NCBI RefSeq assembly: GCF_000442315.1 | Contig: NZ_KE557323.1 | Location: 1 to 64,000 of the forward strand | Direction: 5' to 3' | Length of the DNA stretch: 64,000 nucleotides | From: Rubellimicrobium thermophilum DSM 16684 | GTDB lineage: Bacteria; Pseudomonadota; Alphaproteobacteria; Rhodobacterales; Rhodobacteraceae | Part shown: piece by piece, positions 16,881 to 25,689 of the stretch | Numbering within the stretch: the first letter of the stretch is position 1 | How the letters are laid out: every line of letters starts with the position of its first letter | Made by a program: the position numbers and the translations under genes | The notes under the pieces: generated by a model | What the model saw: the letters and a program-made list of their open reading frames with translations, nothing else | Database searches by the model: none | What the model was told of the DNA's origin: nothing

Positions 16881-18377
16881 TCAGAGACCACCGGCAGGCA
16901 TGGCCGCTGCTTCGGCCCGGACCACCGCCGCCATTCCCTGTTTCAGCATTCCGGACAGGCTGTCTTCGACAGCCTGCTGCCAGCCGGCATCCTGCGCCAG
17001 TCGTGCCGGGAACAGGCCCGGCAGGGCGGACAGGCCGCGGACGATGGCCCGCGCATCGCCCCCTGCACCCCGTGTCGCGGCGGCGATGGCTTCGGCGCGC
17101 GGGTCCTGCAGGTCATGGTGCGTGCCGTCGTCGCGCCGGCCGAGGCAGTAGCGCATCCAGGCCGCGACCGCGAAGGCGAAGGGCCGCAGAGGCTGGCCAT
17201 GCGTCAGCGCATGCAGCGCCGGTTCGAGGATCCGCTGGGGCAGTTTCTCGGTGCCGTCCATGGCGATCTGGGCGAGTTCATGGGCGATGGCCGGATTGGC
17301 GAAACGCCGCATCAGGGCATCGGCATAGTGGCCGAGGTCGATCCCCACCGCCGGATCCAGCGTCGTCGCCGCCGCCGCCAGATGGCGGCGCACCAGACCG
17401 GCCAGCGCCGCATCGCGCATCGCGTCGCGCACATGCCTGTGCCCGCACAGGAGTCCTGCATAGGCCATCAGCGAATGGCTGCCGTTGAGCATCCGCAGCT
17501 TCATGGCCTCGAACGGCCTCACATCAGCGGTGAAGATGACGCCGGCCTGTTCCCAGGCGGGTCGGCCGGAGGGGAAGCGATCCTCGATCACCCATTGCGC
17601 GAAGGGTTCCGTTTCGACCGCTGCCAGATCGACAAGCCCGGTGAGCGTCTGTGCCAGGGCACGGGTTTCCCCGGTCGGTGCGGGGGTGATGCGATCGACC
17701 ATCGTGGAGGGACAGGCGACCTCCGCCTCGATCCAGGCGGAGAGGGCGCGATCAAGCCGGGCCGCGAAATCCGTCAGGCCGAGGCGCAGCAGGCCGCCAT
17801 TGTCCGGCAGGTTGTCACAGCACAGAACGGTGAAGGGCGGCAGGCCCCGCTCCCGGCGCAGCCGCAGCCCCTCGCACAGCAGGCCGAGCACGCCCTTCGG
17901 TCTGTGCGGTCTGGACAGATCGGCGGCGACGGCGGGATGGTTCGGGTCAACGCAGCCGCGCGCCCTGTCGATCCCATAGGCCTTCTCGGTCACGGTCAGG
18001 CTGACGATGCGGGTTTCGGGCGCGCTCAGGGCTGCCAGGGTGGCATCCGGGTCGCGCGCCGCCGCGATCACCCGGCGGATGCTGCCGATGATCCGCGCCG
18101 CGGCCCCATCCTCGCCGCGTTCGATGAGCGTATAGAGCCCCTCCTGCGGGTTCAGCTCATCGGCGATGCGCGGGCTCCGCAGGGCGATGCCGTCGATCCG
18201 CCAGTCTCCGCCGGCTGCGGCCAGGGCGGCATCGGTATAGACTGCCTGATGCGCCCTGTGAAAGGCACCGACACCCAGGTGGACGATGCCCGCACCATGA
18301 CGCGCCGGAACATGGCGGGGCCGCGCCACGCTGGCGGGCAGTTGCGCAAGACTGGCTGGGGAAAGTCTGTCGCTCAT
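16881..18377 (-). CDS. uxuB: D-mannonate oxidoreductase / mannitol dehydrogenase family
   Basis: This 498-residue NAD-dependent polyol dehydrogenase-family protein has an N-terminal Rossmann region (HLGVGAFHRAHQAVY, about 31-45) and the family motifs LTVTEKAY and CDNLPDNGG (about 150 and 205). Its start overlaps the uxuA stop (ATGA), so the pair should interconvert fructuronate and mannonate (UxuB) and dehydrate mannonate (UxuA). A mannitol- or altronate-specific role is possible in this family, but the uxuA partner favours fructuronate reductase. Confidence 0.85.
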   Translation of the reverse strand: MSDRLSPASLAQLPASVARPRHVPARHGAGIVHLGVGAFHRAHQAVYTDAALAAAGGDWRIDGIALRSPRIADELNPQEGLYTLIERGEDGAAARIIGSIRRVIAAARDPDATLAALSAPETRIVSLTVTEKAYGIDRARGCVDPNHPAVAADLSRPHRPKGVLGLLCEGLRLRRERGLPPFTVLCCDNLPDNGGLLRLGLTDFAARLDRALSAWIEAEVACPSTMVDRITPAPTGETRALAQTLTGLVDLAAVETEPFAQWVIEDRFPSGRPAWEQAGVIFTADVRPFEAMKLRMLNGSHSLMAYAGLLCGHRHVRDAMRDAALAGLVRRHLAAAATTLDPAVGIDLGHYADALMRRFANPAIAHELAQIAMDGTEKLPQRILEPALHALTHGQPLRPFAFAVAAWMRYCLGRRDDGTHHDLQDPRAEAIAAATRGAGGDARAIVRGLSALPGLFPARLAQDAGWQQAVEDSLSGMLKQGMAAVVRAEAAAMPAGGL

Positions 18378-19591
18378 GCCCGGATTCCGTGTTGCGGATG
18401 AGACAGCGCCGTCATGATGCCGCGCAGCTCGGCCAGGCCTTTCAGACGGCCGATTGCCGGATAGCCCGGCTGTGCATGGCGTTTCAGATCGTCAAGGATG
18501 TCCTGCCCATGATCAGGGCGCATGGGGATCGAATGATCCGCCCGTCCGCCTGCACGGCGGCGGGCCTCCTCGCGCAGCACCTCGGCGATCAGGGCCACCA
18601 TGTCGGTGCCCCCGCGCAGATGCTCATCCTCGAAGAATGACGACATGATTCCATCGCCCTCGCGCGTGACATTGCGAAGATGCAGGAAATGCACGCGGCT
18701 TCCCAGCCGGCGCATCATGCCGGGCAGATCATTGTCCGGTCTGGCCCCCAGCGAGCCCGAACACAGCGTGATGCCGTTGGCCGGCGAATCCACCGCTGTC
18801 ATGACTGCGGCGTAATCCGCTTCGGTGGACATGATCCGCGGCAGCCCCAGCAGCGGAAAGGGCGGATCGTCGGGATGGCAGCAAAGCCTGATGCCGACCT
18901 CCTCGGCCACCGGAACCACCTCTTCCAGGAAGGCCACGAGATGCCTGCGCAGCCTTTCGGGGGACAGAGTGCCATAGGCCTCGAGATGTGCCCGCAGTCC
19001 ATCCAGCGTCAGCTGCTCTGCCGCGCCGGGCAACCCGCAGACGATGTTACGCACCAGGTTGCGCTGACGCGCTGAATCCATGACCGCGAAACGCTCCCCG
19101 GCGGCCTCGACCACCTCGGGCGGGAAATCCGCCGCCGCGCCGCCGCGCTTCAGGATATGAATGTCGAAGACAGCAAAATCGACCAGATCGAAGCGCATGC
19201 AGGTGCCGCCATGGGGAAGGCGCCAGGCAAGATCGGTTCGCGTCCAGTCGAGTACCGGCATGAAATTGTAGCAGACCACCTGGATGCCCGCAGCGGCCAG
19301 GTTGCGCAGGCTGGTCCTGTAATTCGCGACATGCTCGCGCCAATCGCCGGTCTGGCGCTTGATATCCTCGGAAACAGGCAGGCTTTCTACCACTTCCCAA
19401 GCCAGTCCCGAGGGCGAACCGTCGCCTCGTGTTGCCACCTCGCGCTGGCGACAGGCGATAGCTTCGGGCGTCCAGGCCGCGCCGGTCGGCACATGATGCA
19501 GGGCCGTCACGACAGCTTCCGCCCCCGCCTGCCGGATGTCATCCAACGAGACCCGGTCCCCCGGTCCGAACCAGCGCCATGTCTGCCGCAT
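18374..19591 (-). CDS. uxuA: Mannonate dehydratase
   Basis: This protein of about 405 residues converts D-mannonate to 2-keto-3-deoxygluconate. The start at 19591 (MRQTWRWFGPGDRVSLDDIR) is chosen because it matches the UxuA N-terminus and has GGGGGA just upstream; in-frame ATGs at 19606 and 19741 would add unconserved residues. Family motifs AVVTALHHVP, CYNFMPVLDWTRTDL and RLCCHPDDPPFPLLGLPRI (metal and substrate sites) are present. It is the first gene of uxuAB and is divergent from the GntR-TRAP operon. Confidence 0.88.
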   Translation of the reverse strand: MRQTWRWFGPGDRVSLDDIRQAGAEAVVTALHHVPTGAAWTPEAIACRQREVATRGDGSPSGLAWEVVESLPVSEDIKRQTGDWREHVANYRTSLRNLAAAGIQVVCYNFMPVLDWTRTDLAWRLPHGGTCMRFDLVDFAVFDIHILKRGGAAADFPPEVVEAAGERFAVMDSARQRNLVRNIVCGLPGAAEQLTLDGLRAHLEAYGTLSPERLRRHLVAFLEEVVPVAEEVGIRLCCHPDDPPFPLLGLPRIMSTEADYAAVMTAVDSPANGITLCSGSLGARPDNDLPGMMRRLGSRVHFLHLRNVTREGDGIMSSFFEDEHLRGGTDMVALIAEVLREEARRRAGGRADHSIPMRPDHGQDILDDLKRHAQPGYPAIGRLKGLAELRGIMTALSHPQHGIRA

Positions 19592-19757
19592 CGCTTCCCC
19601 CAGCATGTTCTCTCGTCTGACCATTGAAGCCGGCGGCGGCGGCGGCCGACGGCTGCCCGCCGGCAACCGGTCTGGCAGCGATGCCGATAGCAGAGCAGTT
19701 TTATGTTGACTAGTATGGAAGTGTGGAGAAAGAGATTCCATGGGAGGAGCGCAACCG
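19592..19757. promoter_or_regulatory. uxuA / gntR divergent promoter region
   Basis: This 166-bp divergent region contains a relatively AT-rich core (19696-19738) with the palindromic hexamer ACTAGT inside TTGACTAGTATGG. FadR-subfamily GntR regulators usually bind a short inverted repeat between themselves and their target. I infer the operator lies here but the exact box is unclear. Confidence 0.35.
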
Positions 19758-20486
19758 ATGCCAGCGGAGCTGCGCGCAGATTGGAGGCTTGAGCAGGGGG
19801 CGCCTATCGGGCCGCAGCTCTACCGCATCCTGCGCGAACGAATCATTGCTGCAGACCTGCCGCCCGGGAGCCGCCTGTCGGAGGGCGAGATCGCTTCCGC
19901 TTATGGCATCAGCCGCCAGCCGGTGCGCGAAGCCTTCATCAAGCTGGCCGAGGCCGGTCTGGTGGAGATCCGGCCTCAACGCGGCACGCTGGTCCGCAGG
20001 ATCGCGCCCGCAGCTGTGATGGATGCGCGCTTCGTCCGCGAGGCGATCGAGGCCGATATCGTCAGGCTGGTCGCCCGTTCTGCTGATGAGGCCCTGACGA
20101 AGGAGCTGAACGCGCAGATCGCGCGTCAGCGTGCCGTGGCGGACAGCAACGCCCGAGATTTTCTGACACTTGACGAATTGTTCCATCGCACTCTGGCCGA
20201 GGCTGCCGGCAAGACCTACGCCTGGAAGGTGATCGAGGACGTCAAGGCACAGATGGACCGGGTGCGTTATCTGACTGCCCTGCACTTTCCCAAGCAAGCG
20301 CTCATCGCCCAGCATGCGGAAATCGTCGAGGCGATTGCCCGGCGGGATGAACAGGCTGCCGAGAAGGCCATGCGCGGGCATTTGCGCAGGATTCTGGCCG
20401 ATCTTCCCGAGATCACTGCGGCACGCCCGGAATTCTTCGAAACCGTCCACGCAAGTGGACAAGCCGGCAAAGGGGAAACGGAATGA
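19758..20486 (+). CDS. GntR family (FadR subfamily) regulator
   Basis: This regulator of about 242 residues has a winged helix at about 20-80 (LSEGEIASAYGISRQPVREA) and an all-helical FadR/FCD effector domain after it (LDELFHRTLAEAAGK and HAEIVEAIARRDEQAAEKAM carry the metal-binding Asp/His positions). The ATG at 19758 has GGAGG upstream; an ATG six codons earlier is also possible. Its stop overlaps the dctP start, so the regulator is in the transporter operon and probably responds to a sugar acid or its breakdown product, like UxuR or LgoR. Confidence 0.85.
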   Translation: MPAELRADWRLEQGAPIGPQLYRILRERIIAADLPPGSRLSEGEIASAYGISRQPVREAFIKLAEAGLVEIRPQRGTLVRRIAPAAVMDARFVREAIEADIVRLVARSADEALTKELNAQIARQRAVADSNARDFLTLDELFHRTLAEAAGKTYAWKVIEDVKAQMDRVRYLTALHFPKQALIAQHAEIVEAIARRDEQAAEKAMRGHLRRILADLPEITAARPEFFETVHASGQAGKGETE

Positions 20487-21451
20487 ATGCATTGTCCAGG
20501 GTTGCCGCGCTGATGCTGGCCGGTGTTCTGCTGGCCGGGCCAGCCGTGGCGCAGGAGGTGACGCTGAAGCTTGGTCATCTCGCCAATGAAGAGAGCACCT
20601 GGCACAAGGCCGCTGTGCGATTCGGAGAGGAGCTTGCCGCGCTGACCGACGGGCGCATCGCCGTCGAGGTCTATCCCAACGAATCCTTGGGCAAGGAGAT
20701 GGACCTGATCAATGGCATGCAGCTTGGAACGGTCGATATGACCATCACCGGGGAAACCCTTCAGAACTGGGCGCCGATGGCCGCCCTTCTGGCAGTGCCC
20801 TATGCCTATGAAAGGCTTGAGGATATGGATGCCGTGGCCGGCGGCGAAATCGGCGACCGGATTGAGCAGCAGATCGTCGAAATGGCGCGGGTCCGTCCCA
20901 TTGCCTATTTCGCGCGCGGACCGCGCAACCTGACGTCGAACCGGCCGATCACCAGTCCCGACGATCTGGCCGGGTTGAAGTTGCGTGTACCCAACGTGCC
21001 GCTATTCGTGGATGTCTGGAGCGCGCTGGGTGCACAGCCGGTTCCGATGGCTTTCTCCGAGGTGTTCACGGCCCTGCAGAATGGAACCATCGATGCACAG
21101 GAAAATCCGTTGGCACTGATTCATTCGGCCAACTTCAACGAAGTGCAAAGTCATGTGAATCTGACCGAGCACGTGCGGTCCTGGATCTATCTCACGATCT
21201 CTGATCTGACCTGGTCCAGGTTGTCCGAGGCGGACCGCGAGGCAGTGCTGGAAGCGGCCCGTCGTGCCCAGGCCTATGAGCGCGAGCTGTTCCTGGCCGA
21301 TGAGGAACGTCTGGCAGCCCTTCTGCAGGAAAGGGGTATGACTTTTGTCGATGTCGACAAGGCCGCCTTTGCGGCAAGGGCTCGGGATGCCGTTCTGGCC
21401 AATGTGAACGATGAGATCAGACCGATCGTGGAGCAGCTGTTCGCGGACTAG
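20483..21451 (+). CDS. dctP: TRAP transporter substrate-binding protein
   Basis: This 322-residue periplasmic solute receptor of the DctP family has a signal peptide (about residues 1-23, cleaved after PAVAQ-like Ala). The mature part has YPNESLGKEMDLINGMQLGT and the conserved arginine region FARGPRNLTSNRPI, followed by LKLRVPNVPLFVDVWSALGA, which in this family binds the carboxylate. Sitting between the GntR gene and dctQM, beside uxuAB, it most likely binds a hexuronate or aldonate. A 167-bp gap with a six-pair stem (21499-21520) separates it from dctQ, which may allow higher expression of the receptor. Confidence 0.88.
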   Translation: MNALSRVAALMLAGVLLAGPAVAQEVTLKLGHLANEESTWHKAAVRFGEELAALTDGRIAVEVYPNESLGKEMDLINGMQLGTVDMTITGETLQNWAPMAALLAVPYAYERLEDMDAVAGGEIGDRIEQQIVEMARVRPIAYFARGPRNLTSNRPITSPDDLAGLKLRVPNVPLFVDVWSALGAQPVPMAFSEVFTALQNGTIDAQENPLALIHSANFNEVQSHVNLTEHVRSWIYLTISDLTWSRLSEADREAVLEAARRAQAYERELFLADEERLAALLQERGMTFVDVDKAAFAARARDAVLANVNDEIRPIVEQLFAD

Positions 21452-21618
21452 CGGCCCGTTCGACATGCAGGAGGTGGCGGCCTGATTGTATCGGCTGCGC
21501 CTCCGCGGGGCAGAGGAGGCTGCTCCGCACCGGAATTGCCGGTCACGGTTATGCGCCCTCCGTTCCGTCCCGGCCTGAGTCGCCGGCCCCGTCCAAGGAT
21601 CACGAGCCGAGTTCGCGC

Positions 21619-22125
21619 ATGGCCTTGCACCTCTACAAAGCTCTTCTCTTCCTGTGCCGATTGGCTGCCGGCCTGTCTTTCACAGTCCTCATCCTGGCCG
21701 TCCTGGTGCAGGTCATGGGTCGCTCGGTCTTTGCGAGTGCCCCCGTCTGGACCGAGGAACTGACGCGCTTTGCCCTCCTCTATCTGGCTGCCTTTGCAGC
21801 GGGACTGTCCTATCTCTCGGGAGACCTCGTCAATGTTGATGTCATTTGTGAATCTCTTCCGGGGCGATTGCCTCTGATCCTGCGATTCGTTTCAGCGCTG
21901 GCCACGAGCACCCTGTGTGCAGCGTTACTTTTGCCGGCGTGGCGCTTCACCGTCATCGGCAGCCTGCAGACATCGCCCGCACTCGGCTGGCGGATGCATT
22001 ACATCCACGCCAGCGTCCTGGTCATGCTGTTCTCGATCCTGGTCTTCGCCCTCGCCCGGGTCGTTGCCATGGTGGTCGGGACGAACGACGGACGTCCCCT
22101 TGCCGATGGGGAGACATCGCAATGA
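21619..22125 (+). CDS. dctQ: TRAP transporter small permease
   Basis: This 168-residue membrane protein has four hydrophobic segments, the standard DctQ size and topology. The motif ASAPVWTEELTRFALLYLAA (about 38-57) is the family signature. It works with DctM to form the sodium-driven TRAP carrier. Its stop overlaps the dctM start codon (ATGA). Confidence 0.87.
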   Translation: MALHLYKALLFLCRLAAGLSFTVLILAVLVQVMGRSVFASAPVWTEELTRFALLYLAAFAAGLSYLSGDLVNVDVICESLPGRLPLILRFVSALATSTLCAALLLPAWRFTVIGSLQTSPALGWRMHYIHASVLVMLFSILVFALARVVAMVVGTNDGRPLADGETSQ

Positions 22126-23399
22126 ATCTGGCAATCCTCATCGGCGTCTTCATCGGCGGACTGGCGGCGGGAATCCCTGTGGCGGTGACGCTGGGGCTGG
22201 CCTCGATGTGCTATCTCCTTGCTGCAGGCATTCCGCTGGTTGTCATGCCGCAGAAGATGTATGCGGGCATTGATGTCTTCGTGCTGCTGTCAATCCCTGG
22301 CTTCATCCTGGCTGGCAACCTGATGAACCATGGGGGCATCACAGGACGCATTATCCGCTTGGCCAATGCCCTGGTGGGCTGGATGCGCGGCGGGCTCGGC
22401 CTGTCGAATGTAGCCGGCTCGATGCTGTTCGGCGGCATCTCGGGCACGGCGGTCGCCGATGCCGCCTCGATCGGTGGCGTGATGATTCCGGGCATGAAAC
22501 AGGCTGGCTATCCGGCCGACTTCTCGGCCGCGGTCACTGCTGCATCCTCTACCGTCGGGCCGATCATTCCGCCTAGCGTGCCGATGATCATCGTGGGGTC
22601 TCTCTCCGGTATCTCGGTAGGGCAGATGTTCATCGCAGGGGCGGTTCCCGGCATCCTTCTGGGCCTGTCGATGATGATGACGGCCTATATCATCGCCGTG
22701 CGCCGGAACTTTCCGCGGCAGCCCTGGCAGGGCATGGGCGAGCTGCTTCGCGCCTTTCTGGGGGGCTTCTGGGCATTGGCGATGACGGCGCTGATTGTCG
22801 GCGGGCTGCTTTCGGGGATGATGACCCCGACCGAGACGGCAATTGTGGCCAGTCTCTATGCCTTCATCGTTGGGGCCTTCATCTATCGTGACCTGCCTTT
22901 GAGAGCCGTTCCGAAGGTTCTGGTCGACAGTGCCGTCTCTTCGGCGGCCATTCTGGTGCTGGTCGGTTTCGCCAATGTCTTCGGGTGGATTCTTGTCTCC
23001 GAACGCATTCCGCAGATGATTGCCGGCGCCGTTCTCTCGCTGACCGAGAACAAGTATCTCGTGATCCTGTTGATCAATCTTTTCCTGCTGTTCATCGGTA
23101 TGTTCATGGAGACGATCGCCGCGCTGATCGTCCTGTTCGTGCCGCTGCTGACACTTGCCCAGAGTGTTGGCATCGACCCACTGCATTTCGCCACCTTCGC
23201 GGTGCTCAACCTGATGATCGGCCTGACCACGCCGCCGGTGGGGGTCTGCCTGTTCATCTGCGCGGGGATTGCCCGGCTGCCGCTGGCCCGTGTGGTGCGA
23301 GCCATCGTGCCCTTCCTGCTGACGAATATTCTTGTCCTGTTCCTGGTTTCCTATTTTCCACCCCTGGCAACCTGGCTGCCGGGACTGCTGTTCAATTGA
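22122..23399 (+). CDS. dctM: TRAP transporter large permease
   Basis: This 425-residue membrane carrier has about twelve hydrophobic segments. The start at 22122 overlaps the dctQ stop. Family motifs include LLSIPGFILAGNLMNHGGIT, GGISGTAVADAASIG and SSTVGPIIPPSVPMIIVGS, typical of DctM/SiaM large subunits. The carrier imports the ligand delivered by DctP. The neighbouring catabolic genes suggest a sugar acid. Confidence 0.9.
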   Translation: MNLAILIGVFIGGLAAGIPVAVTLGLASMCYLLAAGIPLVVMPQKMYAGIDVFVLLSIPGFILAGNLMNHGGITGRIIRLANALVGWMRGGLGLSNVAGSMLFGGISGTAVADAASIGGVMIPGMKQAGYPADFSAAVTAASSTVGPIIPPSVPMIIVGSLSGISVGQMFIAGAVPGILLGLSMMMTAYIIAVRRNFPRQPWQGMGELLRAFLGGFWALAMTALIVGGLLSGMMTPTETAIVASLYAFIVGAFIYRDLPLRAVPKVLVDSAVSSAAILVLVGFANVFGWILVSERIPQMIAGAVLSLTENKYLVILLINLFLLFIGMFMETIAALIVLFVPLLTLAQSVGIDPLHFATFAVLNLMIGLTTPPVGVCLFICAGIARLPLARVVRAIVPFLLTNILVLFLVSYFPPLATWLPGLLFN

Positions 23400-23408
23400 G
23401 GACCCGCC

Positions 23409-24455
23409 ATGCGCACGCGCGTCTGCCGTCTTTATGGTCCCCATGACCTTCGTATCGAGCATGAAGAGGTGCAGGATCCCTCGGCGGGCCAGGTGCTGCT
23501 GCGGATCGGTGCGGGCGGGATCTGTGGCTCCGATCTGCACTATTACCATGACGGCGGCTTCGGCCCGATCAGGCTGCGGGAACCCATCATTCTGGGCCAT
23601 GAGCTCTCCGGCACAGTCGAGGCGGTGGGCCCGGGGGTCCATGGCATTGCCCCCGGCGATAAGGTCGCGGTCAATCCGAGCCGTCCTTGTGGCGAATGCC
23701 GCTACTGCTGCAACAATCTGCGGCAGCACTGCCTGTCGATGCGGTTCTACGGTTCGGCGCTTCGGTTCCCTCATGAACAAGGGGGCTTTCGCGACCTGAT
23801 GGTGGTACAGGCTGCACAGTGTGAGCGGATCGGGCCGACCACCAGCCTGGCGGAAGCGGCAGTTGCAGAGCCGCTGGCTGTATGCTTGCACGCGCTCAAT
23901 CAGGCAGGGCCGCTTTCAGGTCGGCGGGTGCTGGTCTGCGGCGCCGGGCCCATCGGCGCCCTCATGGTTGCCGTCTCCGCGTATGCGGGCGCAGCCGAGA
24001 TCATAGCCACCGATCTGCACGAAGTGCCCTTGGCGGTGGCTTCCGCCATGGGCGCGACCACGGTGCTGAATGTCGCAGAGGCCCCACAGGCGCTCGACCC
24101 CTACTGCACGGACAAGGGCTGCTTCGATGTCGCCTTTGAATGTTCTGCCGCCGCGCCGGCGCTGCGGACCGCTATCGCGGCCGTGCGACCTCAGGGTACC
24201 ATCGTGCAGGTCGGCGTGACCGGCGATCTGCCGCTGCCGGTCAATCTGCTGGTCGGCAAGGAGATCCGCCTTGTCGGCACGCATCGCTTCGATGCCGAGT
24301 TCGTCCAGGCCGTCCGTCTGATCGATGACCATGTGATCGACGTGCGGCCGCTCATCACCGCATCCTTTCCGCTGCAGGACGCGCAGGCGGCCTTCGCCCG
24401 GGCTGCCGATCGTAGCCGCGCGGTGAAGGTCCAGATCCAATTCGCGGATATCTGA
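23409..24455 (+). CDS. idnD: Zinc alcohol dehydrogenase, L-idonate 5-dehydrogenase type
   Basis: This 348-residue medium-chain zinc dehydrogenase has catalytic zinc ligands in GGICGSDLHYYHDG and GHELSGTVEAVG (about residues 37 and 60), and a structural-zinc cysteine cluster in RPCGECRYCCNNLRQHC (about 97-113). The Rossmann motif VLVCGAGPIGALM is near 175. The wording is closest to L-idonate 5-dehydrogenase and sorbitol/xylitol dehydrogenases. It follows dctM by 9 bp, so it is the catabolic partner of the TRAP carrier. An idonate, gulonate or related aldonate substrate is inferred. Confidence 0.8.
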   Translation: MRTRVCRLYGPHDLRIEHEEVQDPSAGQVLLRIGAGGICGSDLHYYHDGGFGPIRLREPIILGHELSGTVEAVGPGVHGIAPGDKVAVNPSRPCGECRYCCNNLRQHCLSMRFYGSALRFPHEQGGFRDLMVVQAAQCERIGPTTSLAEAAVAEPLAVCLHALNQAGPLSGRRVLVCGAGPIGALMVAVSAYAGAAEIIATDLHEVPLAVASAMGATTVLNVAEAPQALDPYCTDKGCFDVAFECSAAAPALRTAIAAVRPQGTIVQVGVTGDLPLPVNLLVGKEIRLVGTHRFDAEFVQAVRLIDDHVIDVRPLITASFPLQDAQAAFARAADRSRAVKVQIQFADI

Positions 24456-24613
24456 CCCGGCCTTCGGAAACGCCGTCGCTCGGCGTCGTCCGGCTGTCGA
24501 TTGCGCGGCCCCTTGTGCCGATTCCGTCGGGCTGCCGCCGAACAAGACGATCTTCTGATCAGCCTGCCCTGACGGAGTTCCCCGGCAGGGAAGCAGCGAG
24601 GATGAGGCAAGGC

Positions 24614-24688
24614 TGGCTGGGGCGCCAGGATTCGAACCTGGGAATGGCGGTACCAAAAACCGCTGCCTTACCGCTTGGCGACGCCCCA
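24614..24688 (-). tRNA. tRNA-Gln (UUG)
   Basis: Read on the minus strand this is a 75-nt cloverleaf ending in encoded CCA. The acceptor arm TGGGGCG pairs with CGCCCCA. The anticodon arm GCGGT-TTTTGGT-ACCGC places TTG at positions 34-36, and the T arm contains GGTTCGAATCC. The anticodon reads CAA/CAG. In an organism with gatCA, this tRNA is probably charged with glutamate first and amidated afterwards. Confidence 0.95.
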
Positions 24689-24734
24689 GCAGCGGGGCTC
24701 ATCTAGCCCGGCCCCCGGGCGGGCGCAAGCCCCC

Positions 24735-25590
24735 TCAGACATGCAGGGGATCGGCCTTGGCCAGCCGGTCGAAGGCCATGAGCGAGGTCACCAGCGCCTC
24801 CATGCGGTCAAGGGGAATCATGTTCGGCCCGTCCGATGGGGCATGGTCGGGGTCCTCATGCGTCTCCAGGAAGACTGCCGCGATGCCGATCGACACGGCT
24901 GCACGTGCAAGCACCGGGGCGAATTCGCGCTGCCCGCCCGATGCCCCCCCCCAGTCCCCCCGGTTGCTGCACCGCATGCGTCGCATCCATCACCACCGGC
25001 CAGCCCGTCCGCGCCATGATCGGCAAGGCGCGCATGTCGGCGATCAGGGTGTTGTAGCCGAAGCTCACGCCCCTCTCGGTCAGAAGGATGCGGCTGTTGC
25101 CGGTGCTGGCCACCTTGTCCGCGACATGGGCCATGTCCCAGGGGGCCAGGAACTGGCCCTTCTTGATGTTGATCGCCGCGCCCGTCCGACCGGCCGCAAG
25201 CAGGAGATCCGTCTGCCGGCACAGGAAGGCGGGAATCTGCAGGATGTCCACGGCTTCGGCGGCGGGGGGACACTGGTCGGGGGCATGCACATCGGTCAGC
25301 ACCGGGCAACCCACGGCCGCGCGCACATCCGAGAGGATGCGCAGGCCCTCTTCCATGCCCGGTCCGCGCCGGCCTGCCAGCGAGGTGCGGTTGGCCTTGT
25401 CGTAGCTGGACTTGAAGACATAGGCCGCCCCCGCTCTGGCGCAGACCGCGGCCATGTGCTCGGCGATGCGCAGGGCGTGATCGCGGGTCTCGATCTGGCA
25501 GGGGCCGGCGATCACCACAAGGGGATGGTCGTTGCCGAACAGGACATCGCCCACGCGCACCTCGCGCGCGGGGGTGGGAGCTTGGGTCAT
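24735..25590 (-). CDS. kdsA: 3-deoxy-8-phosphooctulonate synthase, frameshifted
   Basis: KdsA condenses phosphoenolpyruvate with arabinose 5-phosphate to make KDO 8-phosphate for lipopolysaccharide. Motifs are [41 protein letters not shown] and [14 protein letters not shown]. After that point the frame breaks in a nine-G run (plus-strand C run at about 24944-24952). With one G fewer, the expected ending reads [12 protein letters not shown] and continues to ADPLHV at 24735, restoring a full-length enzyme of about 284 residues. The gene is normally essential, so a sequencing error is the likely cause. The start has GGAGGTGCCCCG upstream. Confidence 0.88.
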
Positions 25591-25689
25591 CGGGGCACCT
25601 CCTGTCCTGTCCCTCTAGCGCCTGCGCCAGGCCGCGTCACCCCGCCCCGAAGGAGTCCAGACCCCGCGCGCGCCGGAAGCCCGGCCGGA

